Source of the DNA: Capsicum annuum
Lineage: Eukaryota > Streptophyta > Magnoliopsida > Solanales > Solanaceae
Reading direction: 5' to 3'
DNA: 64,000 bases
Assembly: GCF_002878395.1 (NCBI RefSeq)
Contig: NC_061117.1
Location: forward strand, 224,080,841-224,144,840
The notes below the pieces were generated by a model. That model was given only the letters and a program-made list of their open reading frames with translations, did no database searches and had not been told where the DNA came from. The position numbers and the translations under genes are program-made. Positions 43,790 to 55,500 of the stretch are shown piece by piece. The first letter of the stretch is position 1. Every line of letters begins with the position of its first letter.

Positions 43790-44410
43790 TCTTTAAATTT
43801 TAAAACAGAAAATCTTAAATCTACTGCCAATAGATTTAAGTTTTTACATTGGCAGTGGGCCCCACCAAAACAGTATAGCAACTGCTGAAAAATATGCAAC
43901 AATTGTTGAATAATTTATCTAGCAAATGCTTCATCAACTGCAGCAATTGCTATGAAATGTTCAACAACTAATATACTTGTTGTAGCATATATTCAACAAT
44001 TGCTATGAAACGTTCAATAATAAATGTACTTTATTGTAGCATGTTTCAGCAATTGTTACGAAACATTCAGCAACAAGCGCACTTGTAGCATATTTTAGCA
44101 ATTGTTATCAAACATTCAGCAACAAACGTACTTGTTGTAGTATATTTCAGCAATTATCTTGAAATATTCAGAAACTAATGTACTTGTTGTAACATATTTG
44201 AACAACTGTTATGAAATTTCTAACAACTGTTGTATAAATCATAGCAATTGTTGCAATTGATGAAACATTTGCTAAATAAATTATTCAACAATTATTGCAT
44301 ATTTCTTAGCATTTGCTATACTATTTCGGTGGGGTCCACTGCTAGTGTAAAAAGTTGTGTGCACTGGCAGTGGACACAAGTTAATCCCATTTCAAAATTG
44401 GAAAAGAACA
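43790..44410. mobile_element. Fold-back element inside the solo LTR
   Basis: Left arm about 43790-43925 and right arm about 44255-44410 are inverted copies (GGCAGTGGGCCCCACC versus GGTGGGGTCCACTGC; TGTTGAATAATTTATCTAGC versus GCTAAATAAATTATTCAACA). The centre is four to five units of about 60 bp with AGCAATTGTTATGAAACATT and ACTTGTTGTAGCATAT. Immediately outside both arms is AATAGTACAATGTA, then CTACAAT or GTACAAT, a possible long target duplication or a pre-existing direct repeat. Confidence 0.75.
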
Positions 44411-44993
44411 AAGTTGGGGGGAAAATAGTACAATGTAGTACAATTTGAATTATTTGATTTGGTGGAAATTGGGTAGAAGTTATGAGAGTTTTGAGAATTT
44501 TATGATTATTTAAAATTTAGTCATATTTATTTAATTTTGATCAAATTAAAAATCAATTGACGAATTACATTGCAATTATGGCCAATTTGATTTCAATTAT
44601 GGCCAAATCTAATAGATTGACTAAATTAAATTGAAATTCGATATGAATTAATACTTCTTTTAATCCCGAGCTTCTTGATTTAATAAAATCAAATGCATAT
44701 TCATCCAAATAAATTATTTTTGAGAATAAATTATATTTGAATCAAGATTTTAATCATTTAAATTTATATTCAAGATAAGCCTTGATTAAAATCTCATATT
44801 TTGTAAAATAAATATTTAAGTAACAAATTATATAATCTCGTATAACTGAACACGATAATATATAATCGCTACTTAAAGTGACAAAATCATTTTTTATTTG
44901 GATGAAATAAATATTTTAATTTTATTAAAAACTAAAAAAAAACTTAGGATTAAATTTAGTCGTGGAGGAAAAAAATTAGGTGTCAACATATTA

Positions 44994-47045
44994 CCCCTAA
45001 AAGCACTGGTTTCGACCAATGCTTCGTCCATTTACCATATTGCCCCTAATTACTCTGTAATTTACTATATTACCCCTAATTAATTATTATAAGTCATTTA
45101 TATATTCAGATTAATAATATTTTTTACTATATTACCCCTAATCGGCCAGTGCTTTGTACATTTACCATATTACTCTTAATTGCTCCGTAATTTATATATT
45201 ATCCCTAATTAATTATTATGAGTCATTTATATTTTAGAATTAATAATATTTTTTATTATATTACCCCTAATTAATTATTATAAGTAATTTATATATTAGA
45301 ATTAATAATATTTAATTTAAAAAGTAGATATTTATGATATGTGTTTCAGTTTATTTAACCGTGATTTTACTATATCATCCCTAATTAATTATTATAAGTC
45401 ATTTATGTATTAAAAAATAACAATATTTAATTAAAAAATAGATGACATGTCTGTCTATATTACCTCAAATTGCTCCGTGATTTGCTATATTACCCCTAAT
45501 TAATTATTATAAGTCATTTATATATTAGAATTAATAATATTTTTTATTATATTACCCCTAATTAATCATTATAAGTCATTTATATATTAGAATTAATAAT
45601 ATTTAATTAAAAAATAGATATTTATGACGTTTGTTTCAGCAATTTTAACCATGATTTTACTATATCATTCCTAATTAATTATTATAAGTTAATTATGTAT
45701 TAAAAAATTAATAATATTTAATTAAAAAATAGATGGTATGTCTGCCTATATTATCCCTTATTGTTTCGTAATTTACTATATTATCCCTAATTAATTACTA
45801 TAAGTCATTTATATATTCAAATTAATAATATTTTTTTACTATATTATCCCTAATTAATTATTAAAGTCATTTATATATTAGAATTACTAATATTTAATTA
45901 AAAAATAGATATTTATGACGTTTGTCTCAGTTGCTTTAACCGTGATTTTACTATATCACCCCTAATTACTATTACATGTCATTTATGTATTAAAAAATTA
46001 ATAATATTTAACTAAAAAAAATAGATGGCATGCCTGCTGCAGCTGGTTCAACCATAATTTTGTTAAATATTGCTCATAATTAGTTATTACGAGTCATCTA
46101 AGTGTTAAAAATTTAATTATATTTTTGGAAAAATAAAATAGACATAAAATGATAAATTAACTCTTGATGTATTAAATTAAGTTGACCTCCTTCAACCGTG
46201 ATTTTGCTGTATCACTCTTAATTAATTATTATAAGTCATTATGTATTAAAAATTAATAATATTTAATTAAAACATCGGTTTCTACATGGCTGCTTCAAGA
46301 GTTGCACCGTGATTTTACTATATCACCCCTAATTAATTATTATAATTTATTTATGTATTAAAAAATTAATAGTATTTAATTAAAACAAGAAAAACATGTG
46401 TTTATGACATGTTTGTTGCGACTGCTTCAACCATAATTTTACTAAATATTGCTCCTAATTAATTACGATGAGTCATCTAATTAAAACATTGGTTTCGACA
46501 TGGCTGCTTCAAGAGTTGCGCAGTGATTTTACTATATCACCCCTAATTAATTATTATAAGTCATTTATGTATTAGAAAAATCAATAGTATTTAATTAAAA
46601 TAAGAAAAATATGTGTTTATGACATTTTGCTGCATACGCTTCAATTATAATTTTACTCAATATCGCTCCTAATTAACTATGATGAGTCATCTAAGTATTA
46701 AAAAATTAATAATATTTAATAAAATGATAAAATAGACATATGATAAATTAACTCTTCATGTTTTAAATTAAGTTGGCGCCCTTCAACCTTGATTTTACAG
46801 TATCACTCTTAATTAATTATTATAGGTCATTTATGTATTAAAAGAAATAATATTTAATTAAAAAAAATAGACATTTATGACATGTCTATTTCAGCTGCTT
46901 CAATCGTAATTTTACTAAATACCGCTCTTAATTAATCATCTAAGTATTAAAAAATTAATGATATTTAATAAAAAAAATAAACATAAAAAATAAATTAACT
47001 CTTGATGTTTTAAATTAAGTTGACGTCTTATATGAGGCTCACTTA
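44994..47045. repeat. AT-rich satellite, right block
   Basis: Continuation of the array at 40311-40941: repeated CCCCTAATTAATTATTATAA, GTCATTTATATATTAGAATT, AATAATATTTAATTAAAAAA and TTTATGACATGTTTGT... blocks. The later part is organised into larger units of about 170-200 bp with GCTTCAACCGTGATTTTACT. No coding potential. Confidence 0.88.
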
Positions 47046-47320
47046 AATTTTTTTCACTTAAATTAAAGAGATACGAATGTACCAAAATGTCTTTCAATCT
47101 TATAGTCTTAAATATGTCATGTGGAAAGTTAAATTAAAAAATTGTTAAACAAGAAAATGAGTCTTTTTTTTTAACGGACTAAAAAGGAAAGTAAGTTATA
47201 TCTTATCATCAAACAATTAAAATAACCTGACTATACGACACATCACACTTTCTTATCATGTGAAAAACACTATCTTATAAAACACTCCTTAGCAAATTTC
47301 GTCAGATAGTTATTTATTTA
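47046..47320. other. Stowaway-like remnant left of the MULE
   Basis: TACCAAAATGTCTTTCAATCTT ... GTGGAAAGTTAAATT ... ACGGACTAAAAAGGAAAGTA parallels the better preserved Stowaway-type copy at 55090-55308. Ends not resolved. Confidence 0.45.
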
Positions 47321-47323
47321 AAA

Positions 47324-47620
47324 GAGATAATACATAAATATGATCCTAAACTTGATACCAAATTATAACTTTGACCTTAAACTTTGATAGTGCACAAATA
47401 GGACCTTTAACTATTCAAAACCTAAACAAATATGACCTCAGATTTTGCAACCCCCATGCGTGAGTTTCACTCGCACCTATATGGAAAGGTAATCCAATCA
47501 CACGGTGTCACGTCGATAAATGGCTGACTTGGAGGGAGGTCACATTTGTGCAGTTTTGAATAGTTAAAGGTCATATTTGTGCACTGTCAAAGTTTTATTT
47601 TTTGTGTTAAAACGGCGTCG

Positions 47621-47676
<56 letters not shown>

Positions 47677-48569
47677 TAATTTATTTAGGGATCGAACCTG
47701 TGCAGTAGGCTGAAGGAAGCGCTCAAGAAGAGCAAATAACACCACTGGGCTATCTAAGTGCCTTGTTTCAGGTGGTTCACATTAATATATGTACATAAAT
47801 ATAGATTTTCTACCTTATATATACAACGTAATTTTTTTACCGAGAGGGTTCGGGTGAACCCCATGGCAACTACGTAGGTCCACCCGTGCATTAATTTAAT
47901 AACGTTTTAATAACGTTAATTTAATAACATTTTAATAGCGTTAATTTGATAGCGTTAATTTAATATACTTCTACTATCCTTAATAACGTTAATTTAATAA
48001 CGTTTTGTTAACACTATAATGTTTTTATTATTAGTATAGTTTCATCTTTAATTTAATATTTAAATAAATTATATTTAGATATATTATATAACTTAAATTC
48101 ACCCTCTTCTTTGTAACATATATACATACCTGCGCGATTTAGTTCGTATGAGACTGAACCACCTAATTAATAAATCTTCAATGTTGCTCTTTTTCTGCAG
48201 TGACAAAAGAAATTAGATGTCATTTTAATCTTTGAAGCGAAAATAATGAAAAATGAATAGTGAAAAGTCATTTAAATGTCATATTTGTGCAGTTTTGAAT
48301 AGTTAAAGGTCATATTTGTGCACTGTCAAAGTTTAAGGTCAAAGTTATAATTTAGAGTCAAGTTTAGGATCATATTTATGTATTATGCCCTTAGATTTTA
48401 AGTTGTACGCGCCCAGTTTTGTGTGTTGAACACGCGTTTTGCCACGTAGGATCAGGGGTCATATTTGTGCAGTTTTGAATAGTTAAAGGTCATATTTGTG
48501 CATTGTCAAAGTTTAAGATCAAAATTATAATTTGGTGTTAAGTTTAGGGTCATATTTATGTATTATCTC
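47324..48569. mobile_element. Mutator-like (MULE) non-autonomous element
   Basis: Terminal inverted repeats of about 100 bp: GAGATAATACATAAATATGA at the left and TCATATTTATGTATTATCTC at the right, continuing through TTATAACTTTGACCTTAAAC and TTTAACTATTCAAAAC. An exact 9-bp target duplication TATTTAAAA flanks it (47315-47323 and 48570-48578), which is diagnostic for Mutator elements. The right arm is present twice (about 48270-48400 and 48455-48569). No transposase. Interior has a TTA microsatellite and AACGTTAATTTAAT repeats. Confidence 0.92.
47624..47677. repeat. (TTA)n microsatellite
   Basis: About 18 uninterrupted ATT/TTA units within the MULE. Confidence 0.95.
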
Positions 48570-48659
48570 TATTTAAAAAGTTATCATCTTAAATCAATGT
48601 ATATTTATGTTTATATTTCATTAATATCGAATTTTGATATTAAAATGTCTATAGTATTG

Positions 48660-48691
48660 GGCCTGTGCTGACACGGGTCATGCACCTCTAG
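48660..48691 (+). mobile_element. Helitron 3' terminus (plus strand)
   Basis: GGCCTGTGCTGACACGGG forms a hairpin (CCTGTG/CACGGG with one G-T pair), then TCATGCACCTCTAG^T. The end lies 27 bp from the opposite-strand Helitron end at 48719. The body to the left is interrupted by the MULE. Confidence 0.72.
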
Positions 48692-48936
48692 TTACTTTAC
48701 TTTACTACTGTATATATACTAGTGGGCCTGAACCCGTGCGATGCACGGGCAAAATATTATGTAAATAATATAGTTATGCTTCATAATACGTCACATAAAA
48801 ATTACATTGTTAAAATTCAAAAGTAACTGCAAAAGCAAAGTTCATGAACCTGCAAATATATTTAAGAAACGATGACTGAGGAAGTAATATAGCAGTTATT
48901 TTTTTTTCATTGGAGTTGATGGTTCCATTTTTTGTT

Positions 48937-50945
48937 TCATCTTGAGCATATTCTGATGTCCACTTTGTTGTTCGGCTTTTTCAGCGGAAGAAGCAGAATC
49001 TTTTTTTTTTGTTTCTTGCTTCCTTCTGTGATATATAATGTGGATGGTGCGGGAAGAGAAGGCATGATGTTTCCTTTTTCACTACAGGATGAAATTTGGA
49101 CCTTCGCAAAGGTTGTATGATTAGTGCGGGGAGCGACTTTTTTCACTTGAATCCTGAACAGATTTTGATTTTGTTTGATTTCAGCATGCTGCATTGATTG
49201 GGACTCATTCTGTGGAAAAAGATATTTAGTTTTTATATTCGTCGAATAATGATGTTGATGTGTATATTTGATAGTTAATTTTTTTACCTTAGTTAAAGCA
49301 AGCTCATAGATCTGTTCTGCTGTAAGAGACAGTAATTTTTCTCCTTCTTTTCCACTAATACTTGCAATGAGAGAGCTAGTGTCATATTTCAAATTCACAT
49401 CGAATCGGCACCTGAAATAGTATACATTATAATTAATAAAGAGGAATATGTTGTTGATATTATCGATGCACGTGTATAGCGTTAGTAGTCTACTACCTGG
49501 AACTCAAATATTTCTCTCATGACAACCCATGCAGTAAAATTTTCTCTTCTCTGTTGTATTCCGCACTTCCTGGGGGCACTTTGGGCAGCCTAAGACATAG
49601 CAATATTTGAGGTTGTTTGGTAGAATTATTTGTGCCTCTATTGTGAAAGCACGACCCTGTGGAGAAAGTATTTTTGATCATGGGAAGGATAAATTTTACG
49701 ATAATGCATGAATTATATGAATTGAGATGGTACGAACATCTTGCTGTGACTGAATGTCAGCAATTGATACTATTTCTTCATCTACTGGAGCAGATACCAG
49801 AGATCCAAATTCGGAAGTGCTTCTCATAGCAAAAGAGTTGAGCATTTCAACATTTCCTGCAATCCTGTTTCAGTAGGTATTCAATGGATTTTAGCATATT
49901 AATAATAATGGACAAATTAGTACAAAGTAAAGTATATTGATACCATGATTGCAGTTGAAGGCATTCTATATATGGTGGATCAATTTATATTGTTGTATTA
50001 AATTTTAAGCTCAACGATATTCCTACAGCCAGTATAATAACAATAATGTTGTTATAGAAGAAATCCAAAGGATATAATAAGTAAATTATTTATGGTATGT
50101 TTGTTAGTTTACCATTGTACTTGGATATTCCAACATGCCTGACACAGATGATTGGATGTTGCTGAGACAGTGCGAGCAACTTGTTGCCTTCTTCTTCAAT
50201 GAGAGCTTTTTTTCATAATGTGAGCGTGCAAGCTTGTTTCCTGTGAATATTGTAGTAATTAATATGTTGCCAAATATTTTTTTGTAAAGTACGAAAACTG
50301 TTGCTAAAGTTTGATAAATATGCTTGCTCGGCATCAATAATAAGGAGTTCCTGAAATGTTGTTTGAATGCTGGTAACGTATTTTGGAGGAAAACAAATGA
50401 CAACTATTGCTAACACATCTGTTTGGGGAAAAGCTATATGTTAGTTTGTGTTGAAATAGATGTTTAATGATGGGAAGAGTGGAATGAGTATACTATATTC
50501 TGCTTTTTGAAGCGCGGGAAGCTTGATTGTTGATATCTTGGAATGATGTGGCATTCACAATTCGAGGTGGTGGCAACTCTGTTTCATCTGAGTCATATTT
50601 ATCAATTGGATCGACTATGATTTTTTTATCGATAATCCAGTCGAATGTATGCAATGGTGTTGTATATGTTACAGCTGGCTGTATGCGTGCACCTATTATC
50701 AAATATATATGAAACAAATGAAATATATCTTGATACAGAGGGATATCATCACCATAAACAGTTGCTTTGACTTGATTGTTCTGAAGGTAATTTGTGCAAT
50801 AGTAGTAATATAAGAGGAAGAAGTAAGGAATGTAAATAGGTGATTTGATTTTTAAAAATAGCAACTTACCTGTTCATCTTGCAAAATCATGTTCAGATAC
50901 TTTATCTTTCGTTTTATACCTTCTCCTGGTCTACCCATGTCTACA
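48937..50945 (-). pseudogene. Helitron-encoded RPA1-like protein, several exons
   Basis: Single-strand DNA-binding OB-fold protein. Pieces in order: MGRPGEGIKRKIKYLNMILQ (50940-50869, donor GTAAGT), NNQVKATVYGDDIPLYQDIF and LHTFDWIIDKKIIVDPID (about 50782-50500), DVLAIVVICFPPKYV (about 50415), LSLKKKATSCSHCLSN (about 50215-50150), GCPKCPQEV..KFYCMGCHE (49595-49505; a zinc ribbon of two CxxC-type pairs as in RPA1 domain C), and FEFNLKYDTSSLIASISG-like end (49398 down, with LSLTAEQIYELALTKVK). Gaps between pieces look like introns. I could not confirm an uninterrupted coding sequence, so it is given as a probable pseudogene. Host RPA1 is less likely, as the Helitron 3' end follows directly. Confidence 0.75.
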
Positions 50946-51509
50946 ACTTAGACCTTGGATATCCAGTTAGATGTTTCCGGGGTGATTGCATGTATATTTA
51001 GTCTTTCTGCTATTTTATTTATAGCCTGAAAAATAGCAATTTTATTTGGATATCTCTAAGGAAAGGGAAAATGAAGCATTACATTGGAAAGCCTACAAAA
51101 AATACATTCAGCATGTTTTAATGATATCTAGTATGTTATTTCTCATCCATCAGTAGAAATGAGCAGGTAATCACGGACATGTTTGTACACGTTTCTAGTC
51201 AATCACCAGAACATTAATTTGCTGGTAAGAAAAAGAACAATAATTCTGAAAGAACAATTCCGTACTGCAAGCCACTTTATGAACAAATTAAATTAATGTA
51301 GTGGCTATCTTTTTATTAAACAAATACAATTTCATAATATGCATAATTGTAATCAAATAAAAGGAAAAAACATCAATGATTGCATTAATGTATGGACAGA
51401 TGTGCACATGCAGAGGGGCATTGTACCTGGAAACAACTCAATAACTAAGATCGGATGTGCATAAAAAATCAAATGTAGGGAATTTACATGGAATAAGTGA
51501 AAATTGCTT

Positions 51510-51690
51510 TTAAGAGAATGCCTTGTTAATGATTTCGCTATATATTATATTGTAAGTAGAATGATCATCGGGATTGTCTACTGTTGCTGGTCGTATTATC
51601 ATTTTTATACATTTTGAGCTTTTTGCTCTTGATAAAGCAACATGAAGTTGGCCATGTGAAAATATTGGCTCGCGTAAACAAATTCCCACA
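51510..51690 (-). pseudogene. PIF1-type helicase C-terminus (Helitron)
   Basis: Minus strand GICLREPIFSHGQLHVALSR followed by AKSSKCIKMIIRPA: helicase motif VI region (HGQLYVALSR) of PIF1-like proteins. The upstream NKSQGQT region is absent, cut by the joint at about 51685. The reading frame ends with a stop at 51510. Confidence 0.88.
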
Positions 51691-53000
51691 AAATCAACAA
51701 TTTCCACATCAAAAACAAATTATCTTAAATATTCAACATCAACGTGCTTATAACACACACTTTCTCAAAAAACACAATTTTCAATGGGAATTCATGACTC
51801 AAATATCAAAATCATGATAAATATCGTTCAAGATTCATGCTTTATATCACCACACATGTAAATTCATCTTTCAAAATCATAAACATCAAGATTTCATAAT
51901 AATTATCATAAGATATGGGTTCATGCTTCAAATTCATAAAAATCAAATAAAAATCATGCCTTTGTAAAGAAAATTACTTTTGGGCACAAGAACGAAAGAG
52001 AGTCCTTTTTTAAAAACCCCACATACCTTGAATGATGAACTTTAGATCGATACTCATTTTTGAGATGTTAATCGTGCCTTTGAATGATGGTTCTTGGAGT
52101 TCTTGAATGAGGAACTTGAAATCTTGAATAAATTTGCAGAATTAATGGTGAACTTTGGAGGTTCTTGAAGTTGGATGTAGGAGCTTAGGGTTTTCTTTTT
52201 TAGGAAATCTGATGAAATATAACATATAATGCTTCTAATAGGCTTTAATATAGGATTTGGACGGATTTTGGGTGGGAGAGAATGACCAAAACACCCCTAA
52301 AAATCAAATAATTTTCGAATCTGTCCTTTGATGGACTGTTTTGATAGTCTGAAGTAGACCAACCATAACGTTTTACTCCGATATCCAAATTGGATGAAAC
52401 TAATTTCATTAGAAAGAGGACTCTCATATCTTTCCGTTGATATATAGTATCTCGCTCAGATCATTGTGTACGAAGAGTTATGATCATTTGAAGTTGACCC
52501 AAAAATTTACTTTTGATTGGCTGAAGTAGATCGACCATAACTTTTTACTTCGATAAACAACTTGGATGAAATTAATTTCATTGGAAAGAGGACTCGCAGA
52601 GTTTTCCGTTGATATGTAGTAGATCACCCAAATCATTATGTACAAAGAGTTATGATCGTTTAAAGTTGGAGCAAAAATACGCCAGGCCTCGGTACTTTTT
52701 CCTGCACGTTTTACTGTTCACTACTATTCACGATTCGATCAAAATGTTCATAACTCATCGTTCGGGTGTCCATTTTGGATGATCCACATATCGTTGGAAA
52801 GCTTATTCGATACTCTACATTCCGCACGAAAAATTTATAATTCATTCTAGAAGATAAAACCCAACACGTTTACGCACAAAATTTCAACAAAAAATTTCCC
52901 AGGGTCGTCTATGAAATTTTGGCCAAACAGTACAGCTTCATGGTCGTTGTCGATCACTTGCTAGAATAAGTCAAATCCTCAATGGATCTTACCGGAAAAC
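51691..53000. other. Retroelement-like non-coding DNA with a two-copy repeat
   Basis: Two units at about 52335-52500 and 52515-52680 share CATAAC(G/T)TTTTACT(C/T)CGAT, TTGGATGAAA(C/T)TAATTTCAT, TAGAAAGAGGACTC-like, TTTTCCGTTGATAT and AAAGAGTTATGATC. I associate this repeat with LTR regions of Solanaceae gypsy elements, but no LTR ends or target duplication were found. Its left joint truncates the helicase. Confidence 0.5.
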
Positions 53001-54241
53001 TTGAGGAGATGACCGGATCTTTAGAGGTAGATTTTTTTTTTTTTTAAAACAAGTCAAATCATCAACGGATCTTCGCAGCTGATATTATTTATTTTTAACA
53101 ATGGAAGAAGAAACAGAACAGAAGAGTGCTAACTGGAAAGAGAGTATAAAAAATAGTGAGATGAAGATCAACAGTAGTCAATGTAAAAAATAGCGAAAAA
53201 ATGTAATGCAATCTGTCAGAACGGGACCCAATGAAATGCATGATTGTTAATTATATGAACTTCCATTTATGTCCTTCGTCGTTAACAAAAACTCACTTAC
53301 AAATGATAGAAATATATATATATATATTACTACTATTTACTATATATATTATAAGGGAGGATGACCAAGTTTCGTTCGTACAATTAATTGTGGGCCCCAC
53401 AAATAGTAAAAATGTGGAAAAATTAGTAATAAATTCATCAAAATTTTAAAGATGGCACACTACATATTTGCAATTAATTGTAAGCCCATAATTCCAACCA
53501 CGTGTGACAGCATTTGTATAATTGCACTACTTTTTATTTTTTAAAAAATTATAAAGCTTTTAGTATTAAAATATTATTTTAGTTCAAAGAATTTTCTGCA
53601 TTATTCATCCTTCTTTCCAAAACCTTCCTTGTGAAACTATTGCCTATCATTTTAGGGTGTACAAAATTTTTTCAAAGATCATCACAAATATGTATGTATT
53701 TCTATTCTTTATCTTATCTTGTGCTTTTTACCATGATTCATCACTGTAAATCTACAATATCTTGTATTTATTGGCATGACTCATCAATTTATCATAAAAA
53801 AGTCGGTAATTTACTTTGTATAAGGCTCCAAATAGGTCGATGGTTACTTCTTTCAGAGCTGTGAAGTTGCATTTTTCTCATCAGTTTTGTTCATCTTGCT
53901 GAGATAATTTTATTTTTTTTTTGGCGTAAATTGATGATTAAAAATGATTTGTTTTTAAATTCTAAATCTTGAATCATGGGGTGCTAATTGTTGTTTAAGC
54001 ATACAATCAAATAATTTACACACGGGTTAATTCTTCTTCTTTAGTCAAGGTGTTGAGAATTTTGTGATTATAAAGTTCTTTTGTACTTTGGAAAAATTAT
54101 TCGTTCGGAATCACCAAATTCTTAGCTCCGTTTGATAATTCTGCCAAGTTCCTTGTTTGTTGTTGTATTACTGAACCAAAGTTCCTAACAATCCCCAAAC
54201 CTGAAAATTACTGAAATTTGGGGCTTTCTTTGATAATTCTG

Positions 54242-54610
54242 CCACTGGGACAGCACTAGCTTTGGCGGGTGGTTCTGGGGAAGTTTCAATTAGAATCATT
54301 GGTGCTGGTGATCAGAAGCATGATAAAGTTGGGACTGTATTATCAACACCAGGTGTTGGAACTTTGAGGGAAGCGGATGAGCAAAATGAAGTTTTCGGGA
54401 GGCCAATTTCAAGGTCGATGTCTGCACCTTCAGTCAGAGCATTGTAGAGTCAATCGGGTGATAGAGGCTCAAGAGATGGAATTCCTCAACAGGTGAATGG
54501 GAACACGGATGCGGGAGTCGGAACTTATTTGCTGATTACTTTTTCTGCTTTTTCTGCTTAATACTTTTCTCTTACTAATAAGCAATAAAATTATTGATCT
54601 TCTTCCTCTT
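54242..54610 (+). pseudogene. Unidentified gene fragment in the Helitron
   Basis: Plus frame ALAGGSGEVSIRIIGAGDQ, HDKVGTVLSTPGVGTLREAD and GRPISRSMSAPSVRAL, then a TAG, then SQSGDRGSRDGIPQQVNGNT. Composition (Gly, Ser, charged, few hydrophobic residues) differs sharply from the AT-rich surroundings and is protein-like. I do not recognise the family. The stop in the middle and the lack of flanking exons indicate a fragment. Confidence 0.5.
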
Positions 54611-54659
54611 CCTGTTCTGGCTGGCATATGTCTTCTGTTCAACGGTTTTATTGGTGGTA

Positions 54660-54792
54660 TCGAAATGACGAGGTCACAGCCTCACGGGTTTGAGTTGTGG
54701 AAACATCCTCTTGCACAAATGCAAGATAAGCTGCATACATAGGCCCTTGTGGTTTGTCATAAGTGCACCGGGCTGCCCTTTTTTTAATGTTC
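54660..54792 (+). repeat. SINE, plus strand
   Basis: Matches the SINE type at 30950-34160: GAGGTCACAGCCTCACGGGT (box B GGGTTTGAG), TGGAAACATCCTCTTGCAC, ATAAGCTGCATACATAGGCC and GTGCACCGGGCTGCCC followed by a T run. Confidence 0.85.
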
Positions 54793-55089
54793 TATCATGT
54801 TTTGGAATGAATTTAATGCCCCAAATTAGTTTGGTAAGTTTTTTATGACTGGAAGGGTAAAACCTAATTAGCTTGGTATTGAGTTGTAGTTGGTTGAATT
54901 TGATTCATAAATGCTACCGGCTGTGTTTAAAATCTGATCTTTTTAGTCTACTAGGTATTTGATTGATTTATTATCATGCATTTTCCCTTCCTGGCGACTA
55001 TTGGGTTTGTGTTATCTTTAAGCATCTTTTTATTTTTGATAAACATGCTAGCTTTGTTGAACTCCTTAATTTTAATTTGATTGTCTGGT

Positions 55090-55308
55090 TTTGACTTGGC
55101 ATGGATTTAAGAAATTAAAAGAGGACTTTTGAATCTTGTGGTTTTGAAGTAAAGATATGTGGAATATACTAAAATGTCTTCTACTGTACTTTTAAACATA
55201 CCACATGGAAAGTTGAAATCGAAGAGTTGCCAAAAAGGAAAGAGACGCTTCTTTGCAAACGGACTAAAAAGGAAAGTAAAACAAACAAATTGAAATGGAT
55301 GGAGTATT
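55090..55308 (-). mobile_element. Stowaway-type MITE
   Basis: Right end, read on the minus strand: TACTCCATCCATTTCAATTT, then GTTTTACTTTCCTTTTTAGT, a Stowaway terminus. The left end is less clear (about 55090, AAATTAAAAGAGGACTTTTG). Non-coding. Confidence 0.65.
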
Positions 55309-55500
55309 TTAATTAGTATCATCCTGTTACACGACGACTCTGTCTTTATTTAGTGAATGCTCTGGATATAGGGTGTAGGTCATCTTCACTCATGTTCTTT
55401 TTCCAGTTCTTCCTCCTCTTTTTTTTTTGGTCGACACATTTATATTTTTAGTGGTGTTGATTTCCTTGGCAATGTTGCTTGTTTCCTGAAGGAATTGTAG

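Larger units (their letters stand above)
40947..44988 (-). mobile_element. Solo LTR of a Ty3/gypsy element, 4042 bp
   Basis: On the minus strand it starts TGTTGACACCTAATTTTTTT and ends CCGCAAAACA, with a 5-bp target duplication TATTA (40942-40946 and 44989-44993). Both flanks are the same satellite, confirming insertion into a pre-existing array. No internal coding region, so an element was reduced to one LTR by LTR-LTR recombination. Its long length suggests a lineage with giant LTRs such as Tat/Ogre; this assignment is inference. It carries a four-copy 162-bp repeat and a fold-back element. Confidence 0.9.
48719..51690 (-). mobile_element. Helitron remnant with RPA and helicase coding pieces
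   Basis: Minus-strand 3' end: hairpin CCCGTGC-ATC-GCACGGG followed by TTCAGGCCCACTAG^T, a textbook Helitron terminus (48719). Reading upstream, the element carries an RPA1-like gene (about 50945-48937) and the C-terminal end of a PIF1-type helicase (51690-51510). The order helicase then RPA then 3' end matches plant autonomous Helitrons. The 5' part (most of Rep/helicase) is missing: similarity stops at about 51685, where unrelated retroelement-like DNA begins. Confidence 0.85.

Noticed and set aside
48937..50945. Host RPA1 gene
   Set aside because: Lies between PIF1-type helicase and a Helitron 3' hairpin in the standard Helitron order, so element-borne origin is preferred.
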